Shown: in pieces, positions 54,140 to 63,745 of the stretch | Layout: the number at the start of each line of letters is the position of its first letter | How positions within the stretch are numbered: the first letter of the stretch is position 1 | Source of the DNA: CAIYRG01 sp963747255 | Lineage (GTDB): Bacteria; Pseudomonadota; Alphaproteobacteria; Micropepsales; Micropepsaceae | Length of the DNA stretch: 64,000 nucleotides | Assembly: GCA_963747255.1 (NCBI GenBank) | Contig: CAVVEG010000017.1 | Coordinates: forward strand, 930,001 to 994,000 | Direction: 5' to 3' | Program-made: the position numbers and the translations under genes | The notes under the pieces: generated by a model | What the model saw: only the letters and a program-made list of their open reading frames with translations | Databases searched by the model: none | What the model was told of the DNA's origin: nothing

Positions 54140-55456
54140 TCAGCTGTTGTCTCTCAGCACCTGGCCGGCGAGGTAGAGCGATCCACAGACAAGAATACGC
54201 GGCGGTCCTTCGCCTTCGCGGGCACGTGACCACGCGGATACTTGCATCATGGCATCCAGCAGATCATCGGCAGGGGAAGCTTCCATCCCCGCAGAGCGCG
54301 CTGCGTCGTAAAGCGCTCCGGCTCCGAGACTGGCCGCCTCGCCCGCAATGGCGATTGTCGTGACGTGTTTGGCGAGTCCACGGAAGGGTAGCAGATAGCC
54401 GACGGCATCCTTGGTTTTCAGCATGCCGCAGATCAGGTAGAGCGGCTTGGGCGCGCGCTCCTCGAAATCGGCCATGGCCTGGGCGACCACCGCGCCCCCA
54501 TGCGGATTATGGCCCCCATCCAGCCAGACTTCCGCACCCTCGGGCGCAGCATCGAGCAAGGGTCCGCGCGTTAATCTCTGTAGTCTCGCCGGCCATTCGA
54601 CGTTTTTCAGTCCCCATTCGATGCCGCTTTCGCGTGCGAAGCGGCCCCCGACGCGGCGCAATACTGCGATTGCCGTCGCGGCATTGGCGATCTGGTGGCG
54701 TCCCTGCAGTTTCGGCAAAGGTAGATCCAGCAGCCCATCCGTGTCCTGATAAACAAAACGTCCGTGCTCCGTGTAGCCGGAATAATCTTCGCCGAAGACG
54801 TATAGGGGCGCGCCAAGCTGATCGGCCCGGCGCATCAGCACGGCCCTGGCCTCATCATCCTGTGGACCCAGAATCGCTTGCCGGCCCCGTTTGATGATAC
54901 CGGCTTTCTCGGTCGCGATGGCTGCAAGCGAATCACCAAGGAACTCCTGATGATCCAGCGCCACCGGCGTGATGCAGGCGGCAATCGGGTCAACCACATT
55001 GGTGGCGTCAAAGCGCCCGCCGAGACCCACTTCCAGCACCACAGCGTCGGCACGGTGGCGGGAGAAAGCAAGAAATGCTGCCGCCGTCGTGATCTCGAAA
55101 AAGGTTATTGGCGCGCCATTATTTGCCAGCTCGCATTCTTCGAGGGTGGCAGCGAGTTCCCCCTCTGAGATCAACTCGCCGGCAAGTCGTATGCGTTCGT
55201 GAAAGTGCACCAGATGTGGAGATGTATACACATGAACGCTGTAACCGGAACCTTCGAGCATGGCACGCAGGAAAGCGCAGACCGAACCTTTTCCATTCGT
55301 GCCGGCAACGTGAATTACCGGCGGCAAGCGGCGCTCGGGGTGGCCAAGGAGCACGAGCAGATTTTCGATGCGATCGAGCACAAGGTCGATCCGCTTCGGG
55401 TGAAGCGCAAGCAGCCTGTTCAGGATGGCGTCGCTGCGGACGGACATGTCCGTCAT
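54140..55456 (-). CDS. folC: Folylpolyglutamate/dihydrofolate synthase
   Basis: 438 residues. The ATP loop HVAGTNGKGSVCAFL is residues 49-63; VYTSPHLVHFHERI, FFEITTAAAFLAFS, DAVVLEVGLGGRFDATN and LDGGHNPHGG are family motifs. It adds glutamate to dihydropteroate and folates. It is the last gene of the trpFBA-accD-folC run; its start overlaps the accD stop by four bases. The order accD-folC is widespread in bacteria. Confidence 0.95.
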   Translation of the reverse strand: MTDMSVRSDAILNRLLALHPKRIDLVLDRIENLLVLLGHPERRLPPVIHVAGTNGKGSVCAFLRAMLEGSGYSVHVYTSPHLVHFHERIRLAGELISEGELAATLEECELANNGAPITFFEITTAAAFLAFSRHRADAVVLEVGLGGRFDATNVVDPIAACITPVALDHQEFLGDSLAAIATEKAGIIKRGRQAILGPQDDEARAVLMRRADQLGAPLYVFGEDYSGYTEHGRFVYQDTDGLLDLPLPKLQGRHQIANAATAIAVLRRVGGRFARESGIEWGLKNVEWPARLQRLTRGPLLDAAPEGAEVWLDGGHNPHGGAVVAQAMADFEERAPKPLYLICGMLKTKDAVGYLLPFRGLAKHVTTIAIAGEAASLGAGALYDAARSAGMEASPADDLLDAMMQVSAWSRAREGEGPPRILVCGSLYLAGQVLRDNS

Positions 55457-56367
55457 GCGCGGGGGACCTGCCTGTCTGGCGCAGTCAAATGAGACGTCGC
55501 GGAGCTTTCCGGCGTGCGCTTTTTCATCAGCAGATGAAGCAGCTGCGCAATGATCGGCTTCAATTCCTGCCGGCGCACGATCATATCGATCATTCCGTGC
55601 TCAAGCAGATATTCGGCGCGTTGAAATCCTTCGGGCAAGCGTTCCCGGATCGTCTGCTCAATAACCCGTGGACCGGAAAATCCGATCAACGCACCCGGTT
55701 CTGCAATCTGCACGTCCCCCAGCATCGCGTAAGAGGCCGAAACGCCGCCCGTCGTGGGATCGGTCAATACCACAATATAGGGAAGATGCGCTTCCTTCAG
55801 CATCTCCACGCCGATTGTCGTGCGCGGCATCTGCATCAGGGAAAGAATTCCCTCCTGCATGCGTGCGCCGCCCGAAGAAACGATCAGCACAAAGCCGCGG
55901 TTTTCCGCAACCGCAATCCGTGCGGCCGCAACAAAAGCGGCCCCGGTTGCAAGACCGAGGGATCCGCCCATGAACCCAAAATTCTGTGCCGCCAGAATTA
56001 CGGGTACTCCGCCGATCGTCCCTCTGGCGGCGATCAGCGCATCAGGTTGACCCGTTTTTGCCCGATTCTCCTTCAAGCGGTCGGTATAGCGTTTGTCATC
56101 CCGGAAGCGCAGCGGATCCTGCGGCACCTCGGGCACAGGCAGACGCTCATGCGTTCCATCATCGAACAGGGCGGCAAAGCGCTCATTGGCTCCAATCCGC
56201 ATATGGTGGCCGCATTGCGGACAGACGTTTTGTGAAGTCGCGAGATCACGGTGAAAAATCATTTCACCACAACCGGGACATTTGCGCCAAAGCGTATCCG
56301 GCGACGTCGACTTCGCGCCGATCAGGCCCTTGATCCTTGGCCGGACGAAATTGGTGATCCAGTTCAT
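55453..56367 (-). CDS. accD: Acetyl-CoA carboxylase carboxyltransferase subunit beta
   Basis: 304 residues. The zinc ribbon is Cys30, Cys33, Cys49 and Cys52 (KCPGCGEMIF and VCPQCGHHM). The carboxyltransferase half has NFGFMGGSLGLATGAAF, IVSSGGARMQEGILSLMQM and DPTTGGVSASYAMLGDV. With AccA it transfers carboxyl from biotin to acetyl-CoA for fatty acid synthesis. It lies 44 bases after trpA and overlaps folC. The last 25 residues, rich in Ser, Thr and Pro, are a variable tail. Confidence 0.96.
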   Translation of the reverse strand: MNWITNFVRPRIKGLIGAKSTSPDTLWRKCPGCGEMIFHRDLATSQNVCPQCGHHMRIGANERFAALFDDGTHERLPVPEVPQDPLRFRDDKRYTDRLKENRAKTGQPDALIAARGTIGGVPVILAAQNFGFMGGSLGLATGAAFVAAARIAVAENRGFVLIVSSGGARMQEGILSLMQMPRTTIGVEMLKEAHLPYIVVLTDPTTGGVSASYAMLGDVQIAEPGALIGFSGPRVIEQTIRERLPEGFQRAEYLLEHGMIDMIVRRQELKPIIAQLLHLLMKKRTPESSATSHLTAPDRQVPRA

Positions 56368-56411
56368 ATCAAATTTGTAACACGCTTGACAGCCAAACCG
56401 GATGATAGTTT

Positions 56412-57278
56412 CTAAACTGCGATGATTCCACGCGCAGTGTGAACGGCCTCAGCAAGAGAGCGGCATAATCCCAGAACATGTTCGACAGTTCCACCGTTCT
56501 GCCGGCCCGTCATACCGGCCTCTGAAACAGATTGAACGACCGCGGAACCCACAACCGCAGCGTCGGCCACACGCGCAATCCCCGCCGCCTGCTCAGGTGT
56601 CCTGATGCCGAACCCGACAGCGCAGGGGAGTGAAGATCTGCGCCGGATCCTTGCAAGGGCCGCAGCGACATCATCGATGGCTACGGTTTTGGTTCCCGTG
56701 ACCCCGGTCACCGACACATAGTAGAGAAAGCCACCGGCGCCATCGAGAACCGTCCCAAGGCGCCCGTCCGTTGTCGTCGGCGTGACCAGCCTTACGATAT
56801 CAATGCCGTTCTGGCGGGCGGCCAAACGGAGTTCACCATCTTCCTCCGGAGACAGATCCACGATGATCAGCCCGTCTACGCCCGCATGTGCAGCATCGAG
56901 CAGGAAATGGTGCGCACCATAGGCGTGAATGGGATTAAAATATCCCATGAGCACAAGCGGCGTGACGTCGTCGTGAGCTCGAAAGCGCTCCACCAGAGCA
57001 AGAACACCCTTCACCGTCATTCCGGATTTCAGCGCGCGCAGGGACGAAGCCTGAATGGCGGGGCCGTCGGCCATCGGATCGGAAAACGGAATACCCAGTT
57101 CAATCAGATCAGCGCCGGCGCCGGGCAATTTTTCCAGAATTTCGAACGAAGTCTCCGCATCCGGGTCACCCGCGGTGATGAACGGAATAAATGCAGCGCG
57201 GTTCAAAGCACGCATTTCCGCAAAGCGCGCCGCGATACGCCCCTCGCTCGGCTGTTTCTTTTGCGGGGCGGCACTCAC
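56412..57278 (-). CDS. trpA: Tryptophan synthase alpha subunit
   Basis: 288 residues from the GTG that overlaps the trpB stop. FIPFITAGDPDAETSFEIL, DLIELGIPFSDPMADGPAIQ with the catalytic Glu, IIVDLSPEEDGEL with the second catalytic acid, YYVSVTGVTG and AVGFGIRTPEQA are diagnostic. The alpha subunit releases indole from indole-3-glycerol phosphate and channels it to TrpB. Position after trpB and before accD is the standard alphaproteobacterial arrangement. Confidence 0.95.
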   Translation of the reverse strand: MSAAPQKKQPSEGRIAARFAEMRALNRAAFIPFITAGDPDAETSFEILEKLPGAGADLIELGIPFSDPMADGPAIQASSLRALKSGMTVKGVLALVERFRAHDDVTPLVLMGYFNPIHAYGAHHFLLDAAHAGVDGLIIVDLSPEEDGELRLAARQNGIDIVRLVTPTTTDGRLGTVLDGAGGFLYYVSVTGVTGTKTVAIDDVAAALARIRRRSSLPCAVGFGIRTPEQAAGIARVADAAVVGSAVVQSVSEAGMTGRQNGGTVEHVLGLCRSLAEAVHTARGIIAV

Positions 57279-58489
57279 AACCTGTAACCCAGTGCCTTTG
57301 CCACCGTGAAAACATCCTTGTCGCCCCGGCCGGACAGACCCACCACAATGATATTGTCCGCCTCCATATGGGGCGCTGTCCGGATTGCCTGTGCGATTGC
57401 ATGCGCGGATTCCAGCGCCGGAATGATCCCTTCTAGCCGGCAGGTGACCTGGAATGCCTGCAGCGCTTCGCTGTCGGTCACCGAGACATAGTTCACGCGC
57501 CCCGATTCCTTCAGCCATGAGTGTTCGGGACCGACACCGGGATAGTCCAGTCCCGCCGAAATCGAATGCGCCTCCAGCACCTGTCCATCGCTGTCCTGCA
57601 ACAGATAGGAACGCGCGCCATGCAGCACGCCCGGGCTGCCCTTGGACAGCGTCGCGGCGTGATGTTTCGTTTCGACGCCCTCGCCCGCCGCTTCAACGCC
57701 GGTAATTCTCACATTCGGCTCATCCAGAAAGGGATGGAACAGACCGATGGCATTCGAACCACCACCGACGCACGCAATCAGGAGATCCGGCAGCCTTCCT
57801 TCGGCCTTCAAAATCTGTTCGCGCGTCTCTTCGCCAATCACGGTCTGAAAATCACGAACCATGGCCGGATAAGGATGTGGTCCGGCTGCAGAGCCAATGA
57901 TGTAAAAAGTATCGTGCACATTGGCTACCCAGTCGCGCAGCGCCTCATTCATTGCATCCTTGAGCGTCCGTGATCCCGAACTGACGCCCCGCACCTCGGC
58001 GCCAAGCAAATTCATGCGGAAGACATTGGGCCGCTGCCGTTCCATATCGACATCGCCCATGTAAATCACGCATGGGAATCCGAATCGTGCCGCAACGGTC
58101 GCCGTCGCCACGCCATGCTGGCCCGCGCCCGTTTCGGCAATGATGCGGGTCTTGCCCATTCTGCGCGCCAGCAGCACCTGCCCAATGCAGTTATTGATCT
58201 TGTGTGCGCCGGTGTGATTCAGATCTTCACGTTTGAACCAGATCTGCGCGCCGCCGAGATGACGCGTCAGGCGTTCGGCGAAATAAAGCGGGCTCGGGCG
58301 CCCGACATAATGGGCGAGCAGCCCGTCAAGCTCCAATTTGAAATCCGCATCTTCTCTGGCGGAAAGCCATGCCTGCTCCAGATCGAGCAACAGCGGCATC
58401 AAAGTTTCGGCGACGTAGCGCCCGCCGAATGACCCAAAATGCCCGGAAGTGTCGGGACCCGCGCGGAAGCTGTTCGGGGTGGCTCTCAC
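57275..58489 (-). CDS. trpB: Tryptophan synthase beta subunit
   Basis: 404 residues. GGRYVAETLMPLLLDLE begins the fold; PLP-binding Lys97 lies in REDLNHTGAHKINN; ETGAGQHGVATAT, CVGGGSNAIGLFHPF (phosphate loop) and GLDYPGVGPEHSWL follow. It joins indole and serine into tryptophan. Four-base overlaps with trpF upstream and trpA downstream indicate one operon. No attenuator-like leader is seen before trpF. Confidence 0.97.
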   Translation of the reverse strand: MRATPNSFRAGPDTSGHFGSFGGRYVAETLMPLLLDLEQAWLSAREDADFKLELDGLLAHYVGRPSPLYFAERLTRHLGGAQIWFKREDLNHTGAHKINNCIGQVLLARRMGKTRIIAETGAGQHGVATATVAARFGFPCVIYMGDVDMERQRPNVFRMNLLGAEVRGVSSGSRTLKDAMNEALRDWVANVHDTFYIIGSAAGPHPYPAMVRDFQTVIGEETREQILKAEGRLPDLLIACVGGGSNAIGLFHPFLDEPNVRITGVEAAGEGVETKHHAATLSKGSPGVLHGARSYLLQDSDGQVLEAHSISAGLDYPGVGPEHSWLKESGRVNYVSVTDSEALQAFQVTCRLEGIIPALESAHAIAQAIRTAPHMEADNIIVVGLSGRGDKDVFTVAKALGYRL

Positions 58490-59160
58490 GCCAGCGGGTC
58501 CGCAGTTTCAGGCGCAGTCACAGCGCCTCGCGCGGCGCTGATGAACGCGAAAATCCTGTCGCGGCTCTTGCGCCCCGGCGCATCCTCGAGGCCGGACGAC
58601 GCATCTACAAATGACGGCTTTGCAATGGCAATCGCGCGCGCGACATTCTCGGAATTCAATCCACCCGCTATGCCCCAGGGCCGATCGAGCCGAAAACCGG
58701 TAAGTATTCGCCAGTCAAATGCCAGACCCACCCCTCCTGGCCGCTCCACCTGCGGTGCAGGCCTTGAATCGAACAGCAGATAATCCGCTACTTCCTGGTA
58801 GCCATGCGCGCGGCGAACGTCGCCCGGAATGGACACCGCGAGCGCTTTCATGATCGGCCGGCGTGAAATCCGGGCAATTGCCGCGACCCGCGCCGGCATT
58901 TCTTCGCCATGAAGCTGGATGATGTCCGGCGCAATCTGCGCCATCACCTGCCCGATCAGCGCATCATCCGGATCCACAAGCAGGGACACCACCTGAGCTT
59001 TGCCGCGCAGGATTCCGGCCAGATGCCGCGCCTGATCGAAAGAGACATGGCGGGGGCTGGGAGGGAAAAAGACCAGTCCTGCAAAATCCGCGCCCGCCGC
59101 TATGGCAGCATTGGCCGCCTCGACGCTGCTAATTCCGCAGATTTTCACGCGCACAGTCAT
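58486..59160 (-). CDS. trpF: Phosphoribosylanthranilate isomerase
   Basis: 224 residues of a TIM barrel. VKICGISSVEAANAAIAAGA has the catalytic Cys8; GLVFFPPSPRHV, IIQLHGEEMP, DYLLFDSRP with the catalytic Asp, and WGIAGGLNSENV (phosphate site) are characteristic. It is the first gene of the trpFBA-accD-folC run. The 141 bases between it and ihfB hold no gene; the small lapA-type gene often found there in this class is missing. Confidence 0.94.
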   Translation of the reverse strand: MTVRVKICGISSVEAANAAIAAGADFAGLVFFPPSPRHVSFDQARHLAGILRGKAQVVSLLVDPDDALIGQVMAQIAPDIIQLHGEEMPARVAAIARISRRPIMKALAVSIPGDVRRAHGYQEVADYLLFDSRPAPQVERPGGVGLAFDWRILTGFRLDRPWGIAGGLNSENVARAIAIAKPSFVDASSGLEDAPGRKSRDRIFAFISAARGAVTAPETADPLA

Positions 59161-59301
59161 GGGCGGCTTATCGCCGAAATCCCGGACTCCCGAAAGGGAA
59201 ATCCTGTGCGTCAGCCGGGGCAGGACCGAGGGTCAAATGCGAGCATGTGCAGAAGATCGAGCGGTTTCAAAACCGCTGGAGCGTAGAGGTGTCCCGATCA
59301 A

Positions 59302-59595
59302 CTATTCAGCGTCGTCGCCGTTGTTCAGGCGTTCCCGAAGCTCTTTGCCGGTGCGGAAAAACGGCACACGCTTTTCCCCCACCGCAACAGCCTCGCCGGT
59401 GCGGGGATTACGCCCCTGCCGGGCCGGCCGCACTTTAACCGAAAATGCACCGAAACCGCGAAGCTCTACGCGGTCGCCACTCGCAAGAGCCGCTGCGATT
59501 TCATCAAGCACCGTCGAGACAATACGCTCTACGTCCCGATGGTAAAGATTGGGATAGCGCTCCGCCAGTCGTGTTACCAGTTCAGATTTGATCAT
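59302..59595 (-). CDS. ihfB: Integration host factor beta subunit
   Basis: 97 residues: MIKSELVTRLAERYPNLYH, ERIVSTVLDEIAAALASGDR, VELRGFGAFSVKVRPARQGR (the DNA-bending arm begins) and NPRTGEAVAVGEKRVPFFRT. The C-terminal K-x-L-R-E-R-L-N helix is typical of IHF-beta rather than HU. With IhfA it bends DNA at promoters and recombination sites. The ATG at 59595 is the family start. In many relatives rpsA lies directly upstream on the same strand; here a four-kilobase cassette lies between. Confidence 0.94.
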   Translation of the reverse strand: MIKSELVTRLAERYPNLYHRDVERIVSTVLDEIAAALASGDRVELRGFGAFSVKVRPARQGRNPRTGEAVAVGEKRVPFFRTGKELRERLNNGDDAE

Positions 59596-59833
59596 GAATT
59601 TGCCCCCGCACGGCAAGCGAAGAACGCAACCAGCCTGCGCGATCGCCACCCTGCCAAACCTGTGCTGCTAGGTCAACAAGGGAAAACCCTAAGTCGCTCA
59701 TTGCAAAGCATTTTAGGGAACGGTTCCGGCCGAAGCCTGAGCGCAACCGGGTGGCGATGTTGATCACGGTGCAGCGTGTACGAATTTCCGCCAGTGGTGT
59801 AAGTTGCGCCCGACCGAGCACCGGGAGGAAAAC

Positions 59834-60841
59834 ATGCATTCGGGATCGACGAAGATTGCGCTGGCTTTATTGGCATCCGTTGCGGTAACGGCCGAAGCCC
59901 GCGCGCAGGCGAGCTATCCTTGCGCTAATGAAGCACCCAACCCGTATCATTTGGTTGGCAACTGGGCCCAAACGCCTCGCCCATGGGGGCCGGTGAACGC
60001 GGTCACTGTTGATTCGCATGATAATATTTGGGCCTTCGACCGTTGCGGCGCAAAGGGATGTTCGGAATCGAATATGGCGCCGATATTCGAACTCGGGTCA
60101 GACGGCAAGACCATGAAGAACTTCGGCGCCGGCGAATTCGTCAGCGCGCACGGCATTGCAGTCGACAAAGACGGCAATGTCTGGGCTGCCGATTTTCAGG
60201 CCAAGGACGGCAAGGGCATGCAGGTGATCAAGTTCTCGCCCGACGGAAAAGTTCTCCTCAAGCTGGGAAAGCCCGGTCAGCCTGGCATGGGCAATGATGA
60301 ATTCAATCAACCGACAGGCGTGGCAGAGCTCTCCACCGGCGAGATCGTGATCATCGAGGGACATGGTTCGAAGCTGAACAAGTCGCGCGTCAATATCTAC
60401 AGCAAGGATGGCAAGTTTCTGCGCAGCTTCGCTTCGCATGGAACGGGCGACGGACAACTGACCGAACCCCACGCGGTATCCGTTGATCGACAGGATCACA
60501 TCTATGTCGCAGACCGGACGGCCAACAGGATCAATGTTTACGACAAGAACGGAAAATTGCTCGCGAGCTGGAAACAGTTTGGGCGTCCCAGCGGCGTCTA
60601 TGTCGACAAGAATGACATGATCTATGTCGCGGACTCGCAATCCGACGACAAAACGAACCCCGGCTGCAAAATGGGTATCCGTATTGGCAGCGTGAAGGAC
60701 GGGAAGGTCATGTATTACATTCCGCCGCCCGAGGGCACGAACGAGAAAACACCTCCGCCCGAAGGCATCACCGTCGACTCCCATGGCAACATCTACGCTG
60801 CCGCAGTACAGATGCAGGACATCAAGAAATACGCGAAATAG
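59834..60841 (+). CDS. Exported NHL-repeat beta-propeller (amidating-lyase-like), paralogue 1
   Basis: 335 residues. The signal peptide is MHSGSTKIALALLASVAVTA, with cleavage near ARAQA. The mature protein starts with a Cys and EAPNPYHLVGNWAQ and then forms NHL blades: VNAVTVDSHDNIWAFDRCG, AHGIAVDKDGNVWAADF, PTGVAELSTGEIVIIEGHG, PHAVSVDRQDHIYVADRT, PSGVYVDKNDMIYVADSQ, PEGITVDSHGNIYAAAV. It resembles the propeller of peptidyl-alpha-hydroxyglycine lyases, though activity cannot be assumed. GGGAGGAAAAC precedes the ATG. A second copy and a transporter follow. Confidence 0.82.
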   Translation: MHSGSTKIALALLASVAVTAEARAQASYPCANEAPNPYHLVGNWAQTPRPWGPVNAVTVDSHDNIWAFDRCGAKGCSESNMAPIFELGSDGKTMKNFGAGEFVSAHGIAVDKDGNVWAADFQAKDGKGMQVIKFSPDGKVLLKLGKPGQPGMGNDEFNQPTGVAELSTGEIVIIEGHGSKLNKSRVNIYSKDGKFLRSFASHGTGDGQLTEPHAVSVDRQDHIYVADRTANRINVYDKNGKLLASWKQFGRPSGVYVDKNDMIYVADSQSDDKTNPGCKMGIRIGSVKDGKVMYYIPPPEGTNEKTPPPEGITVDSHGNIYAAAVQMQDIKKYAK

Positions 60842-60860
60842 AACCGGTTTTCACCGGGCG

Positions 60861-60890
60861 GGCGCCCGTCACGAACGGGCGCCATTTTTT
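60861..60890 (+). terminator. Intrinsic terminator between the propeller paralogues
   Basis: GGCGCCCGT and ACGGGCGCC form a perfect 9-bp stem with a five-base loop, followed by A and six Ts. It is a strong rho-independent terminator 19 bases after the first paralogue, and overlaps the space just before the ribosome-binding site of the second. Confidence 0.88.
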
Positions 60891-60905
60891 CGTCAGGAGG
60901 TAAAC

Positions 60906-61929
60906 ATGCGTGCGGCATTGCCGGTTTTGGCGGTCGCGTTTCTTGGCACGGGCTGTTTGGGAGATGCGAACGCGGCGCAAAGCTCCCCCTGTGTCAACGA
61001 CGCACCAAACCCCTATCATCTCGTGAACGATTGGGCACATATGCCGCGTGCATGGGCTCCCACCAACAATGTCTTCGTGGATACGAAGGACAATGTCTGG
61101 GTGATGGATCGCTGCGAGGATAAAGGTTGCCTCAATTCGAGCAATGCTCCTATCTGGGAATTGTCGGCAAGTGGCAAGGTCCTGCAGAATTTCGGCGCCG
61201 GGCTCTTTGCATTCCCCCACACCGTCAAACCTGATCCAGAAGGGAATATCTGGGCGATTGACGGGGATTCGCGAAACGGCAAGGGCAATCAGGTTTTCAA
61301 GTTTTCGTCCGAGGGAAAATTGCTGTTGACCCTTGGAAAGGCCGGTCAGGGCGGCACGGGAACGGATGTGTTCGACCGGCCAACTGGTATTGCTTTTGCG
61401 GCCAATGGCGACATCTTCGTCTCCGAGGGCCATGCTCCGACATTCGGCAATTCGCGAAATCCTGAAGTTCGACCGCAGCGGCAAATTCGTCAAAGCCTTC
61501 GGGCATCTCGGTTCGGACGACGGGGAGTTAAGGGGGCCTCATGTCCTCGCTTTCAATTCGCTGGGCCGGTTATTCGTTGCCGATCGCAGTAACAGCCAAA
61601 TCGCGATTTTCGATCAGGAAGGCAACTTCATTGCAGCCTGGAAGCAGTTTGGACGTCCAAGTGGAATTTTTATCGACCGAAATGATGTGCTTTACGTCTC
61701 CGATTCGGAATCGGAAGAAGCTCCGGGAAAGGACACGAATAATCCGGGCTGCAAACGCGGCATACGCATAGGCAGTGCGAGGACCGGCAAGGTGGATTAC
61801 TACATTCCACCTCCGCCGGTGAGCGATCCCAGGCTTCCCCCGCCGGAGGGCGTCGCCGCTGATTCACACGGCAATATTTACGCCGCCGCGGTCCCGGCGA
61901 AGGCCGTGTACAAATACGTGCGGAACTGA
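60906..61929 (+). pseudogene. Exported NHL-repeat beta-propeller, paralogue 2, one frameshift
   Basis: About 340 residues when corrected. The signal peptide ends near DANAAQ; then CVNDAPNPYHLVNDWAHMPR parallels paralogue 1. NHL blades include FVDTKDNVWVMDRCEDKGC, PTGIAFAANGDIFVSEGHA and, in the second frame, PHVLAFNSLGRLFVADRS and PSGIFIDRNDVLYVSDSE. The frames join at an AAA run (61457-61459) if one A is removed, giving S-R-I-L-K-F-D-R-S-G. AGGAGGTAAAC precedes the ATG. As elsewhere in this window, a homopolymer error is the likeliest cause. Confidence 0.8.
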
Positions 61930-62045
61930 CGCCTCCGCATCGATCGACCCTGCCCTGCAGCCCGGCCCTCATGCCGGAATTCATGGCTTGACAGTGTTCC
62001 CGTATGGAACCTCAATAAACCCGGGAAAACGCCGGGACAACGAAC

Positions 62046-63677
62046 ATGACCGCAATCGACGCAGGTCGAGGGCCCTACGCCACGCAAGCTGGTTTGCTTG
62101 ACCGGAGCCGGATCATCGCACAGCCGGGATTCAATCGCTGGCTCGTGCCGCCGGCGGCGCTCGCGATCCATCTCTGCATCGGCATGGCCTATGGCTTCAG
62201 CGTTTTCTGGCTGCCTCTGTCGAAGGTTCTTGGGCGTCAATGTCGTGACATGTCTCTGGCACAGGCGCTGTTCACCACCACTTGCGACTGGCGTGTTTCC
62301 GACCTTGGCTGGATGTACACACTATTCTTCGTCGTCCTGGGAATTTCAGCCGCCACCTGGGGAGGCTGGTTGGAACGTGCAGGCCCGCGCAAGGCCGGAT
62401 TCGTTGCCGCCATTTGCTGGAGCGGCGGCTTCGTCGTCTCCGCCATCGGCATTATCGAGCATCAGCTTTGGCTGATGTGGCTCGGCTCTGGCGTGATTGG
62501 CGGCGTGGGCCTCGGGCTCGGATACATCTCTCCGGTCTCGACGCTGATCAAGTGGTTTCCCGACCACCGTGGCATGGCGACGGGAATGGCGATCATGGGT
62601 TTTGGCGGCGGGGCCATGATCGGTGCGCCGCTCGCCAATCTGCTGATCCAGAACTTCAAAACTGCGTCCTCGGCTGGCGTGTGGCAGACCTTTCTGGCGC
62701 TGGGGGCGATCTATTTCCTATTCATGATGGGGGGCGCCTTCGGTTACCGGCTGCCCTCACCAGGATGGAAGCCAGCGGGCTGGGCGCCGCTACAGGGCGC
62801 GCCGATGATCTCCAACCGTCAGGTCCATTTGCGTGACGCGCACAGGACAAAACAGTTCTGGCTGATCTGGGCCGTGTTGTGCCTGAATGTTTCGGCGGGC
62901 ATCGGAGTGCTCGGCATCGCTTCTCCCATGCTTCAGGAAATCTTTGGAGGCCGCCTGATCGGCAAACCGGAAATTCCGTTTACAGCGCTTGATGCCGGGC
63001 AGCTTACCGCCATTGCGGCAATCGCGGCCGGCTTCACCGGTTTGCTGTCGCTGTTCAATATCGGCGGACGTTTCTTTTGGGCAACGCTGTCGGATATTGT
63101 CGGCCGGAAGAACACCTATTACGCATTTTTTGTCATTGGCATTCTTCTGTATGCCTCTGCTCCAGCCGTGGCGCATGCCGGTTCTATTGCGATTTTCGTT
63201 CTGTTTTTCGGCGTCGTCATCTCGATGTATGGCGGCGGATTCGCCACCGTGCCTGCTTATCTCGCCGATATTTTTGGGACGCAATTCGTTGGCGCCATTC
63301 ATGGACGCCTCCTGACCGCATGGTCCACGGCGGGCATTATCGGCCCCGTGGTCGTGAATTACATCCGTGAGGCCGAAATTGCGGCCGGGGTGCCGCGCGC
63401 ATCCGTTTATGACGTCACGCTGTACATCCTGGCGAGCTTTCTGGTCGTTGGCCTCTTGTGCAATTGGGCCGTAAAACCGCTCGCGCAGAAATGGATGATG
63501 AGCGAAGCAGAGGTGGCGGCGTTGCAGCCGGCCGTCGATGAACACGCCGCATCGCATCACAGCACGGCGGCGAACACGATAGATGTCAAGGTGGTATTGG
63601 CCTGGCTTGCCGTCGGCGTGCCCTTAGCCTGGGGTGTCTGGGTGACATTGCAGACCGCACTCGTGCTGTTTGCGTGA
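62046..63677 (+). CDS. MFS transporter of the OFA (oxalate/formate antiporter-like) family
   Basis: 543 residues with twelve or more membrane helices. LAIHLCIGMAYGFSVFWLPL, DLGWMYTLFFVVLGISAATW, GGWLERAGPRKAGFVAA (MFS loop 2-3), GLGYISPVSTLIKWFPDHRG (the OFA signature) and NIGGRFFWATLSDIVGRKN (loop 8-9) are clear; GFATVPAYLADIFGTQFVGA is also family-typical. An insert after helix 1 (CRDMSLAQALFTTTCDW) has two Cys. OFA proteins exchange small carboxylates; the substrate is unknown. It follows the propeller genes, perhaps serving the same pathway. Confidence 0.88.
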   Translation: MTAIDAGRGPYATQAGLLDRSRIIAQPGFNRWLVPPAALAIHLCIGMAYGFSVFWLPLSKVLGRQCRDMSLAQALFTTTCDWRVSDLGWMYTLFFVVLGISAATWGGWLERAGPRKAGFVAAICWSGGFVVSAIGIIEHQLWLMWLGSGVIGGVGLGLGYISPVSTLIKWFPDHRGMATGMAIMGFGGGAMIGAPLANLLIQNFKTASSAGVWQTFLALGAIYFLFMMGGAFGYRLPSPGWKPAGWAPLQGAPMISNRQVHLRDAHRTKQFWLIWAVLCLNVSAGIGVLGIASPMLQEIFGGRLIGKPEIPFTALDAGQLTAIAAIAAGFTGLLSLFNIGGRFFWATLSDIVGRKNTYYAFFVIGILLYASAPAVAHAGSIAIFVLFFGVVISMYGGGFATVPAYLADIFGTQFVGAIHGRLLTAWSTAGIIGPVVVNYIREAEIAAGVPRASVYDVTLYILASFLVVGLLCNWAVKPLAQKWMMSEAEVAALQPAVDEHAASHHSTAANTIDVKVVLAWLAVGVPLAWGVWVTLQTALVLFA

Positions 63678-63685
63678 GTTCCGCA

Positions 63686-63726
63686 GGAAACGCTCGCGCC
63701 GCTATCGTATGCGACGCGAGCTTTCC
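63686..63726. terminator. Hairpin between the convergent MFS and rpsA genes
   Basis: GGAAA-c-GCTCGCG pairs with CGCGAGC-TTTCC across a 16-base loop, with one unpaired base. It lies between two converging stops and could terminate in both directions. Confidence 0.5.
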
Positions 63727-63745
63727 GCAGAAACCCCTGCCGGCG

